The position numbers and the translations under genes were made by a program. From CAVZQN01 sp963837395 (lineage in GTDB: Bacteria > Acidobacteriota > HRBIN11 > JAKEFK01), in NCBI GenBank assembly GCA_963837395.1, contig CAWINI010000004.1:1922001-1986000 (forward strand): 64,000 bases of DNA, in the 5' to 3' direction. Below the pieces are notes generated by a model. That model had not been told where the DNA came from and searched no databases. It saw nothing but the letters and a program-made list of their open reading frames with translations. Shown one piece after another: positions 8,690 through 16,398 of the stretch (its first letter is position 1; the number at the start of each line of letters is the position of its first letter).

Positions 8690-8745
8690 TTATGGAGCGC
8701 AGGCTTCCAGCCTGCATTACGGGCCGCGGACTTCCAGTCCGCATA
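8690..8745. repeat. Pair of short GC-rich palindromes (REP-like)
   Basis: Two imperfect hairpins stand in tandem: GCAGGCTTCCAGCCTGC and GCGGACTTCCAGTCCGC, each preceded by similar flanks (ATTAC/GGGC, GCATA). They share the TTCCAG loop, so they look like two copies of one palindromic unit with compensatory stem changes. They lie between the Rieske and cytochrome b genes. Confidence 0.7.
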
Positions 8746-8749
8746 AAAT

Positions 8750-10339
8750 ATGATTGCATACATCAAAGCATTCCTGAATAAACCAATCCCCGAAAGAGTT
8801 GGTTGGCCTCATATCTTCGGCAGCATGCTGCTAGCGTTATTCACGTTGCAATTCTTGACTGGCATCCTGTTGAGTTTTGTTTATTCAGCATCACCTGATT
8901 CAGCGTGGAAATCGGTTCGGTATATAACAGAAGAAATGCCTGGTGGAAGCTGGATACGCGGCATCCATTATTGGGGCGCTTCGTTGCTTGTTATCGTTTT
9001 AGCATTGCATTTGATCCGCACCTTTATCTATGCCGCTTATAAAAAGCCGCGACAATTCACCTGGGTTGTCGGAGTTCTTCTGCTTTTAGTGATGCTGGCC
9101 TTTGCGCAAACTGGTTATCTACTACCATGGGATCAAAAAGCATACTGGGGTACGAATGTTACGATTGAAATCATTCGCAGTGCACCGATTCTCGGTCCAT
9201 ATTTGGGAGATTTTGTGCGAGGCGGCAATGCAGTTGGCGCACTGACATTAAGCCGCTTCTTTACTATTCATGTTGTACTTCTTCCACTAACCGTTGTCAT
9301 TTTGATTGCTCTGCATTTGTTATTAATTCAACGTCATGGAATTACAGTTCCATGGCGACAGATCGGCGAATTAGATTCACGAACAAAGGCATTTCATCCT
9401 GAGCAATCTGCAAAAGATTCCACTGGAATGCTCTTCATCATCGCATTCACTTTAATACTTGCGTATCTACTTCCATCGCCATTAGGGAATCCTGCTGATC
9501 CAACTGACAACACTTTCGTACCGCGTCCTGATTGGTACTTCCTTTTTCTGTTTCAAACATTGACTTATTTCAAAGGACATACGGAACTTTTAGGAACCTT
9601 TATTTTGCCAAACCTTGCCATTTTGGCTCTGTTATTTTTGCCGTTTTACGATCGCAATCCAAATCGAAATCCAGGGAAAAGACCGTTTGCGTTGATAGTG
9701 ATTGTTTTGTGCATTATCGGCTGGAGTTATTTGACGTATGCCGCAATTGAAGGAACACCAAAAATTCCATCATGGCATCCGGTTCGGGGAATGGAACCTC
9801 CGCGCGCTGAAAGAATCAAACGTCCATCAGAAGTCGGAGGAATGAGTGTATTGCAAGAATACTGTTTTGGATGTCATAGCATGACAGTACTGGGTCCAAA
9901 GCCGAGTTTGCAGATGCTTACCAGAAAAAAATTTCCGATCGGTAAAGATTGGCTGCAGGATCATCTAAAAAGATCGGGGAAAGAAATTCTATTAACGAAA
10001 AAAGATTCTGAAATGTTGATGTCTGCATTGCGTGTCGCTGCTGGCGATAGACCCGATTTGCTTTATACGGTTCCGCCGCATGTTCGAGTTGGCGCTCGAT
10101 TGTTTTACAACGGACCGTGTACATATTGTCATAAAATCGATGGGCAAGGTGGAGATCAAACGGAAGTCAAAGCTCCTGACCTTACATTCCGTTTGCTTAG
10201 AAAGAAGGAATGGCACATGCAACACATCAAGGATCCACGCACATTAGTTCCAAATTCTGAAATGCCGCCGAACCTTCATTATGAGCAATGGGAATACGAC
10301 GCTTTAGCCGAATACATCCTGTACTTGCACAAACCTTGA
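8750..10339 (+). CDS. Cytochrome b6/subunit IV fused to a diheme cytochrome c domain
   Basis: 529 aa. The b-type part has two haem-ligand His pairs: in the helix beginning GIHYWGAS the histidines are 14 apart, and in TIHVVLLPLT...ALH 15 apart, the latter as in b6f complexes. The quinol-site motif is PDWY, a variant of PEWY, in the subunit IV-like part. The C-terminal ~170 residues carry two c-type haem sites, CFGCH and CTYCH. Thus b6, subunit IV and cytochrome c are one polypeptide. Together with the upstream Rieske protein this would be a minimal quinol:acceptor oxidoreductase. The c domain should face the periplasm. No oxidase genes are nearby. Confidence 0.9.
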   Translation: MIAYIKAFLNKPIPERVGWPHIFGSMLLALFTLQFLTGILLSFVYSASPDSAWKSVRYITEEMPGGSWIRGIHYWGASLLVIVLALHLIRTFIYAAYKKPRQFTWVVGVLLLLVMLAFAQTGYLLPWDQKAYWGTNVTIEIIRSAPILGPYLGDFVRGGNAVGALTLSRFFTIHVVLLPLTVVILIALHLLLIQRHGITVPWRQIGELDSRTKAFHPEQSAKDSTGMLFIIAFTLILAYLLPSPLGNPADPTDNTFVPRPDWYFLFLFQTLTYFKGHTELLGTFILPNLAILALLFLPFYDRNPNRNPGKRPFALIVIVLCIIGWSYLTYAAIEGTPKIPSWHPVRGMEPPRAERIKRPSEVGGMSVLQEYCFGCHSMTVLGPKPSLQMLTRKKFPIGKDWLQDHLKRSGKEILLTKKDSEMLMSALRVAAGDRPDLLYTVPPHVRVGARLFYNGPCTYCHKIDGQGGDQTEVKAPDLTFRLLRKKEWHMQHIKDPRTLVPNSEMPPNLHYEQWEYDALAEYILYLHKP

Positions 10340-10480
10340 TGCGTAATGCGTAATCCGTCATGCCTCTTCGTGCGTGAATAGTCGCTTCGTAATTCGGAAA
10401 TCGCTATTCGTTATTCGTACTTCAAAGACATTGGATGTGGAGAGTTGCTGATTTTTGCATGTGGTATGATCAGCGTTTTT

Positions 10481-10510
10481 CCCCAAAACCCCCGGCTTTT
10501 GAACCGGGGG
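10481..10510 (-). terminator. Rho-independent terminator after the small TPR gene
   Basis: Stem CCCCCGG / CCGGGGG (10489-10495 with 10504-10510) with an 8-nt loop; on the minus strand it is followed by TTTT and then GGGG. It sits 28 bp after the stop of the minus-strand gene at 10538. Confidence 0.65.
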
Positions 10511-10537
10511 CCAATCTCTCAGACTGGGGAATTTTGA

Positions 10538-10909
10538 CTAACCTTTGAAAAACGGACGTGGGTCGAAAGCTGGATTTGCAGCAAAAGCTTTCGCGAATGC
10601 GTCTTGCGCTTGGGTGAGATGACGCTTCACATAATGCGCATAGCCCATGAAGTACCAGGCCGCTGCATTGTTCGGGTCATTTGCAACAACTTGCTCAAAA
10701 GAATTTATCGCTGCATCGTAACGCCCCCTACGATACAACTTCATTGCTGATTCAAAACTAGCCGCAGGTGCAGCAGGGGCAGCCTGAACAGCTGCTGGTT
10801 GCGCTTCTTGTGCTGGTGCTGCTGGCATCGGCTGACTTTCCTGAGAAAACAGTGGCAACGATACGGCAAAAAAAGCAACCGTTAAAAGGAGTGCCATTTT
10901 ACGGATCAT
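10538..10909 (-). CDS. Exported small TPR protein
   Basis: 123 aa. A cleavable signal peptide (about residues 1-22, ending LFSQES) is followed by an Ala/Pro/Gln-rich linker (~23-50) and roughly two TPR motifs (SAMKLYRRGRYDAAINSFEQ and AAAWYFMGYAHY). Likely periplasmic, with a protein-protein contact role. AGGAGG lies 5 nt before the ATG. It is divergent from the SnoaL-like gene (100 bp between starts). No enzymatic function is predicted. Confidence 0.8.
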   Translation of the reverse strand: MIRKMALLLTVAFFAVSLPLFSQESQPMPAAPAQEAQPAAVQAAPAAPAASFESAMKLYRRGRYDAAINSFEQVVANDPNNAAAWYFMGYAHYVKRHLTQAQDAFAKAFAANPAFDPRPFFKG

Positions 10910-10977
10910 TAGAACCTCCTGTTCTTTTCAAATTACCACAAAACCTCTCAAGATTGCTCTCGATGCTCGAGAAAATC

Positions 10978-10986
10978 TGCTATTAT
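10978..10986 (+). promoter_or_regulatory. Putative extended -10 promoter element
   Basis: TGC followed by TATTAT, matching an extended -10 (TGnTATAAT) with one mismatch, 23 bp before the start of the SnoaL-like gene. No strong -35 box is seen. Confidence 0.35.
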
Positions 10987-11009
10987 CTACAAAAATCAGG
11001 AGCCTGAAA

Positions 11010-11459
11010 ATGAAACGACTACTCCCGGTTCTCTTTTTATTTTTATTCGCAGCATCAACTTTTGCCGCAGAAAGTGGATTGAATGCTGCCGGTACAGCTT
11101 TTATGAAAGCTGTAAATGCAGCAGATGTTGACGGAATTGTGGCGTGTTATAAGGATGATGCAGTCAGCTTTCCGCCTGATTCAATGATCGCCAAAGGCAA
11201 AGATGCGATTCGTAAGACCTGGGTCGATTTGTTTGCGATATACACCGCAAAACTAGAACTCTACGACGGTTCTTACCAAAACGACGGAAATGTCTCAACC
11301 GCGTGGGGTCTGTTCATCATGACACTAACCCCAAAAGCGGGAGGTGAACCGATGCAATTTGTAGGCCGTTACTCTGATACTTCCATAAAAGAAAAAGGGA
11401 AATGGCTTTATATCGTTGACCATGCTTCTTATGCGCCCCCGCCGCCTGGCGTTTCTTAG
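11010..11459 (+). CDS. Exported SnoaL/DUF4440-like protein
   Basis: 149 aa with a clear signal peptide (about 1-19, ending STFA-AES). The mature part has the NTF2-like fold pattern of the DUF4440/SnoaL group: AFMKAVNAADVDGIVACYKDDAV near the start, an IAKGKDAIRKTW helix, and a final FVGRYSDTSIKEKGKWLYIVDHAS beta stretch. Such proteins bind small molecules or act as stress-associated ketosteroid isomerase-like folds; the function here is unknown. AGGAG lies 8 nt before the ATG. Single gene, divergent from the TPR protein. Confidence 0.8.
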   Translation: MKRLLPVLFLFLFAASTFAAESGLNAAGTAFMKAVNAADVDGIVACYKDDAVSFPPDSMIAKGKDAIRKTWVDLFAIYTAKLELYDGSYQNDGNVSTAWGLFIMTLTPKAGGEPMQFVGRYSDTSIKEKGKWLYIVDHASYAPPPPGVS

Positions 11460-11478
11460 GTAACCATCCGGTTACGTA

Positions 11479-11931
11479 TTATTTGCGGAGTTTCTGAAAA
11501 AACGTTTTCAGAATCCGGGAGGCTTCCGTTTGCAGAATTCCAGATTCAACTTGCGGATGATGATTTAGATGCGGAGCTTCCAAAATATTCATGGTACTTC
11601 CACAAGCGCCAGCTTTGGGATCAAAAGTTGCAAATACCAATCTTTTGATTCGCGATAACACCATTGCGCCAGCACACATTACGCAAGGCTCCAATGTAAC
11701 GTAAAGAGTTGAATCCAATAGCCAGGGATCTGGATGTTTGGTCAGCGCATTTTGTAAAGTTAGAAGCTCGGCATGTGCAAGCGGATCTTTGCGCTGCACC
11801 ATTCGATTGTGATCTCGCGCAATCACGTTTTCGTTGTAAACAAGAACCGCACCAACAGGAACTTCATTTTCAGTTTCTGCCAAACGCGCTTCATGCAGAG
11901 CGATTTGCATAAATTCGGTATCTGTCGGCAT
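11479..11931 (-). CDS. tadA: tRNA-specific adenosine deaminase TadA
   Basis: Deaminates A34 to inosine in tRNA-Arg(ACG), needed to read CGN codons. The zinc/catalytic motifs are AHAE and EPCVMCAGAM (PCxxC), and the KAGACGSTMNIL segment after the active site is typical of TadA. About 150 aa, the usual length. ATG 11931 (MPTDTEF) is preferred over the more upstream ATG at 11976, whose extra residues are derived from the neighbouring palindromic repeat. It lies downstream of carB on the same strand, with a dispersed repeat between. Confidence 0.92.
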   Translation of the reverse strand: MPTDTEFMQIALHEARLAETENEVPVGAVLVYNENVIARDHNRMVQRKDPLAHAELLTLQNALTKHPDPWLLDSTLYVTLEPCVMCAGAMVLSRIKRLVFATFDPKAGACGSTMNILEAPHLNHHPQVESGILQTEASRILKTFFQKLRK

Positions 11932-11949
11932 CTTAATTATGCCCCAATC

Positions 11950-12039
11950 TTTAATCACGGAAGACACTGAATTCACGGAAAAAGATTATTTGTTTTTCTA
12001 TTCCGCCGTTTTCTGTGGATTCTGTGTTTCAGTGATTAG
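11950..12039. repeat. Dispersed ~90-bp AT-cored palindrome, copy A
   Basis: Begins TTTAATCACGGAAGACACTG and ends TCTGTGTTTCAGTGATTAG: imperfect inverted arms made of CACGGAA-like words around an AT-rich core. Related copies lie at 45105-45190 and 50558-50637. Confidence 0.75.
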
Positions 12040-12065
12040 ATTATGTCGTAAGTCAGAATTCAAGT

Positions 12066-15000
12066 TTATACAAATGATTTGTAATCTTGAACGGCGCGCA
12101 CTGTTAACGGGCCTTCGCGAAGCGCTTTAATTCCTTCAATCGCAGCCTTTGCACCGGCTAGTGTTGTGATGCAGGGAACACCATAACGGATTGCAGTGCG
12201 CCGGATTGCACTTTCATCAAAATGTGAAACTTTTCCAAGCGGTGTGTTGATTACCATTTGAATTCCGCCATTAATAATTTCATCCGCAATGTTGGGGCGT
12301 CCTTCATTTACTTTGAAAATTGTTTTTGCTGGGATGGAGTTTTCGTTTAAATAGCGGGCAGTTCCTTCCGTTGCAATGATTTGAAAATTTAGTTCGTGCA
12401 GATCTTTCGCAATTTGAATGGCATCCGTTTTGTCTTTATCATTCACGCTTAAAAAAACTGCGCCTTCCAACGGAAGTTTATTTCCTGCCCCGATCAATGC
12501 TTTAGCAAAGGCAGATCCGAATCGTTCACCAGCGCCCATGACTTCACCGGTGCTTTTCATTTCAGGCCCGAGCAAAACATCTTCATCTGGAAATTTAATG
12601 AACGGAAACACTGGAGCTTTGATGAAACGTCCTTTGAGCGAACCATCTGCCGGAAAACTAAAATCGGAAATTTTCTTGCCGGTCATCAACTGAGTTGCCA
12701 TTTTTACTAAAGGCAATCCGATCGATTTACTTACATAAGGAACTGTACGCGATGCGCGTGGATTGACTTCAAGAATGAACAAATCATTTCCTTGAACTGC
12801 AAACTGAATATTCATCAACCCTACGATTTTCAAATTTGTCGAAATAATTCTGGTCCATTCAATCATCTGCTTTCTTAGTTCCGGCTGCAGCCACTGAGCC
12901 GGCAATACTCCACAACTATCACCGGAGTGAATTCCGGCACGTTCGATGTGTTCAATAATTCCGGCCACGAAAAAATCATCATTTTGGCAAAGAGCATCAA
13001 GATCATATTCAACTGCATCTTCCAAAAATTGATCAATCAAAATCGGACGATCAAACGATTCCCTGACAGCTTCTTCAACATAACGCAATAAATCTTCCTT
13101 ATCGTATGCAATGGCCATCGCGCGACCACCCAACACATAGCTGGGTCGCACCATCACTGGATATCCAATTTCTTCAGCAATCCGGATCGATTCTTCCGGG
13201 GAATGTGCCGTTGCAGATCGCGGCTGACGGATTCCATAAAAATCAAGGAATTGACTAAATCTTTTGCGATCTTCCGCAAGATCAATGGAATCAAAACTGG
13301 TACCAAGAATTTTTATTCCGGCGCGATGTAATCCTTGCGAAACTTTAAGCGAAGTTTGCCCGCCAAATTGAACGATCACACCTTCCGGTTTTTCTAACGA
13401 AATAATGTTCAGCAGACTTTCAACAGTGATCGGTTCGAAATAAAGCCTATCGGACGTATCGTAATCAGTGCTGACCGTTTCCGGATTGCAATTCACCATG
13501 ATCGATTCGATGCCCAGATCCTTTAATGCAAACGACGCCTGGCAGCAGCAGTAATCAAATTCGATACCTTGTCCGATGCGATTGCAGCCGCTTCCAACAA
13601 TCAAAACTTTTCTGCGATCTGTTGGATTCGATTCATCTTCGCGTTCATAGGTGGAATACAAATAAGGTGTGTATGCTTCAAACTCCGCTGCACACGTATC
13701 AATCCGTTTGAACACAGGACGCAGTTGAGATTGTTCACGAATTTGTCTAACTTCGGCTTCAGTGCGATGAGCAAAGTATGCGATATCGCCATCTGATAGT
13801 CCCAATCGTTTTGCCTGTCGAAGTTGTTCGGTAGTTACATCATCCCAATTTTCAAGACTACGGCACATCTGAATAATCTCATCCATTTGCGCAAGGAACC
13901 ATGGATCGATACTGGTCATCTGAAAGATGTCATGAAATGAAATTCCGGCATCGATTGCAGCAGCGACGTAAAAAATGCGATCCCAGGTTGGAGTTTGTAA
14001 ATGCGACCGGATTACGGCTGGATCTCTTGAAATGTTATCCAGAAGCAAACCGCGGCTTTTTAGTTCCAGCGCATAAATCCCTTTCATCAGCGCTTCTTTA
14101 AATGTACGTCCGATTGCCATTACTTCGCCGACGGATTTCATTTGCGTTGTAAGAACCGGATCCGCCAGCTTGAATTTTTCAAACGCCCAGCGCGGAAGCT
14201 TCACAACAACGTAATCAAGAGTTGGTTCAAATGAAGCCATCGTCTTGCGGGTGATTTCATTCGGAATTTCATCCAGCGTATAACCGACTGCAAGGCGCGC
14301 CGCAATTTTTGCGATCGGAAATCCTGTTGCTTTGGAAGCGAGTGCTGAACTTCGCGAAACGCGCGGATTCATTTCAATTACAGTGATTCTTCCATTTTCA
14401 GGATTTACAGCGAATTGAATATTTGATCCGCCAGTTTGCACTCCAACTTTTCTGATGATTGCTATCGACGCATCGCGCAACCGCTGATATTCGCGATCCG
14501 TTAACGTTTGGCACGGCGCAACTGTGATGGAATCACCGGTGTGAATTCCCATTGGATCTAAATTTTCAATCGAACATATGATGACAACGTTATCTTTTAG
14601 ATCGCGCATCACTTCCAGTTCATACTCTTTCCAGCCGATCAAAGATTCTTCGATTAGAATTGCGTGAACCGGACTTTTTTCTAAACCGGCAGCAACAAGT
14701 TTTACAAATTCATCCAGATTGTAAGCAATGCCACCGCCATGGCCGCCCAAGGTGAATGATGGACGCAATATTGCTGGAAATCCGATATCTTTTACTGCAG
14801 CGAGTGCTTCTTCGATCGAATGCACATACGAACTTTTTGGAACTTCGAGTCCAATTTCTTCCATCGCTTTTTTGAACAACATTCGATCTTCTGCAAGCTT
14901 CAGCGACTCTTCAGTCAATGCTAATAACTGAACATTACGCGCTTGCAAAATTCCTTGCTGACTCATTTCCAATGTGAGATTCAGTGCAGTTTGCCCGCCA

Positions 15001-15269
15001 ACAGTTGGAAGCAACGCATCCGGTTTTTCAATATCAAGAATGGATGTGAGTACTGGAACTGTTAGAGGTTCGATGTATGTACGATCCGACAATTCAGGAT
15101 CGGTCATGATCGTTGCAGGATTACTGTTCACCAGAACGAGCTCATAACCTTCGGCACGAAGTGCTTTACATGCTTGAGTACCGGAGTAGTCGAATTCACA
15201 AGCCTGTCCGATCACAATCGGACCAGACCCGATGATCATGATTTTTTTAATGTCGGTTCTTTTGCCCAT
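12066..15269 (-). CDS. carB: Carbamoyl phosphate synthase large subunit
   Basis: 1067 aa, full length. Makes carbamoyl phosphate from bicarbonate, ATP and ammonia for arginine and pyrimidine synthesis. Two homologous ATP-grasp halves are evident (each beginning with an IGSGPIVIGQ / VGSGCNRIGQ loop), the characteristic EFDYSGTQA and EFDYCCCQA segments, and a C-terminal MGS-like regulatory domain (NDKDKTDAIQIAKDL, GVPCITTLAGA). The ATG overlaps the carA stop codon as TAATG, implying translational coupling. Confidence 0.97.
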   Translation of the reverse strand: MGKRTDIKKIMIIGSGPIVIGQACEFDYSGTQACKALRAEGYELVLVNSNPATIMTDPELSDRTYIEPLTVPVLTSILDIEKPDALLPTVGGQTALNLTLEMSQQGILQARNVQLLALTEESLKLAEDRMLFKKAMEEIGLEVPKSSYVHSIEEALAAVKDIGFPAILRPSFTLGGHGGGIAYNLDEFVKLVAAGLEKSPVHAILIEESLIGWKEYELEVMRDLKDNVVIICSIENLDPMGIHTGDSITVAPCQTLTDREYQRLRDASIAIIRKVGVQTGGSNIQFAVNPENGRITVIEMNPRVSRSSALASKATGFPIAKIAARLAVGYTLDEIPNEITRKTMASFEPTLDYVVVKLPRWAFEKFKLADPVLTTQMKSVGEVMAIGRTFKEALMKGIYALELKSRGLLLDNISRDPAVIRSHLQTPTWDRIFYVAAAIDAGISFHDIFQMTSIDPWFLAQMDEIIQMCRSLENWDDVTTEQLRQAKRLGLSDGDIAYFAHRTEAEVRQIREQSQLRPVFKRIDTCAAEFEAYTPYLYSTYEREDESNPTDRRKVLIVGSGCNRIGQGIEFDYCCCQASFALKDLGIESIMVNCNPETVSTDYDTSDRLYFEPITVESLLNIISLEKPEGVIVQFGGQTSLKVSQGLHRAGIKILGTSFDSIDLAEDRKRFSQFLDFYGIRQPRSATAHSPEESIRIAEEIGYPVMVRPSYVLGGRAMAIAYDKEDLLRYVEEAVRESFDRPILIDQFLEDAVEYDLDALCQNDDFFVAGIIEHIERAGIHSGDSCGVLPAQWLQPELRKQMIEWTRIISTNLKIVGLMNIQFAVQGNDLFILEVNPRASRTVPYVSKSIGLPLVKMATQLMTGKKISDFSFPADGSLKGRFIKAPVFPFIKFPDEDVLLGPEMKSTGEVMGAGERFGSAFAKALIGAGNKLPLEGAVFLSVNDKDKTDAIQIAKDLHELNFQIIATEGTARYLNENSIPAKTIFKVNEGRPNIADEIINGGIQMVINTPLGKVSHFDESAIRRTAIRYGVPCITTLAGAKAAIEGIKALREGPLTVRAVQDYKSFV

Positions 15270-16360
15270 TAACGTCTTTGCGGTGAAAATTCTTTTATGC
15301 TTTGTACGAAGTCACCAAAAATATGCTGACAGTCATGCGGACCTGGTGATGCTTCAGGATGAAATTGAACTGCTTCAATCATTAAATCGCGTCGGCGAAA
15401 TCCTTCCAACGTTTGATCGTTTAAATTAATGTAAGTAGGTTCTGCTTTGGAACCAAGTGAATCCGGATCAACTGCGAATCCGTGATTGTGCGAAGTAATT
15501 TCAACTTGATGTGTTGGTAGATATAAAACAGGTTGATTACCTCCGCGATGTCCGAATTTCAGTTTGAACGTTTTGCCGCCTAACGCGTGACCCAAAATTT
15601 GATGGCCTAAACAAATTCCAAGAATCGGGACACGTCCCATGAGTTTTTGAACTTCGCGGATGATCGAAGTTAAAGCTGCAGGATCGCCGGGACCATTGGA
15701 AAGCACAATGCCATCAGGATTATTTTGCAAAACTTGTTCGGAGGTTGTATTCGCCGGAACAACCATGACATTGCAACCTACCTGCTGAAGATTCCGTAGA
15801 ATTCCGCCCTTCACGCCAAAATCATAAACCGTAACATTCCATTGAGGTTGTTTCGCATTTAAGTTGTAAGATCGCGCTGTTGTAACTTTCGGAACAAGAT
15901 CCGCACCTTCCATTGCTGGCGCAGCCAAAACTTTTCGCAACAAACTTTGCGGATCTAAATCGCGGGTAGAAATTCCGCAACGCATTGCACCTTTATCGCG
16001 AATGTGTCTCGTAAGTGCACGCGTATCAACTTCCGCCAGCGCCATCTTGCCGTGATATTTCAAATAATCGCTGAGTGCGCTTTTGCTACGCCAATTCGAT
16101 GGATATTGACTCAGCTCACGCACCACAATGGCGGAAGGATAAATGCGCGGAGCTTCAACGTCTTCGGTATTGACACCGTAATTTCCAATTTGCGGATAAG
16201 TGAAGACGATGACTTGGTCCTGATAGGAAGGGTCGGTCAGGATTTCTTGATAGCCGGTGATGCAGGTATTAAAAACGATTTCGCCGAAATATTCGCCGGG
16301 ATAACCAAAAGCAATGCCCCTCTCAGTGTAACCATCCTCCAGAACCAGAAGAGCATCCAT
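15269..16360 (-). CDS. carA: Carbamoyl phosphate synthase small (glutaminase) subunit
   Basis: 363 aa. Hydrolyses glutamine and channels ammonia to CarB. The N-terminal CPSase small-chain domain (GYPGEYFGEIVFNTCITGYQ) is followed by a class I glutamine amidotransferase domain with nucleophile Cys in LGICLGHQ and a C-terminal His/Glu pair in QFHPEASPGPHD. Its last codons (SPQRR) are encoded by a copy of the ACCGCAAAG junction repeat. The stop overlaps the carB start. It is 38 bp after the CHAT gene, so it may belong to the long minus-strand unit. Confidence 0.96.
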   Translation of the reverse strand: MDALLVLEDGYTERGIAFGYPGEYFGEIVFNTCITGYQEILTDPSYQDQVIVFTYPQIGNYGVNTEDVEAPRIYPSAIVVRELSQYPSNWRSKSALSDYLKYHGKMALAEVDTRALTRHIRDKGAMRCGISTRDLDPQSLLRKVLAAPAMEGADLVPKVTTARSYNLNAKQPQWNVTVYDFGVKGGILRNLQQVGCNVMVVPANTTSEQVLQNNPDGIVLSNGPGDPAALTSIIREVQKLMGRVPILGICLGHQILGHALGGKTFKLKFGHRGGNQPVLYLPTHQVEITSHNHGFAVDPDSLGSKAEPTYINLNDQTLEGFRRRDLMIEAVQFHPEASPGPHDCQHIFGDFVQSIKEFSPQRR

Positions 16361-16398
16361 TTCGGATGTAGGATTCTAACACTTTCACCGCAAAGAAT

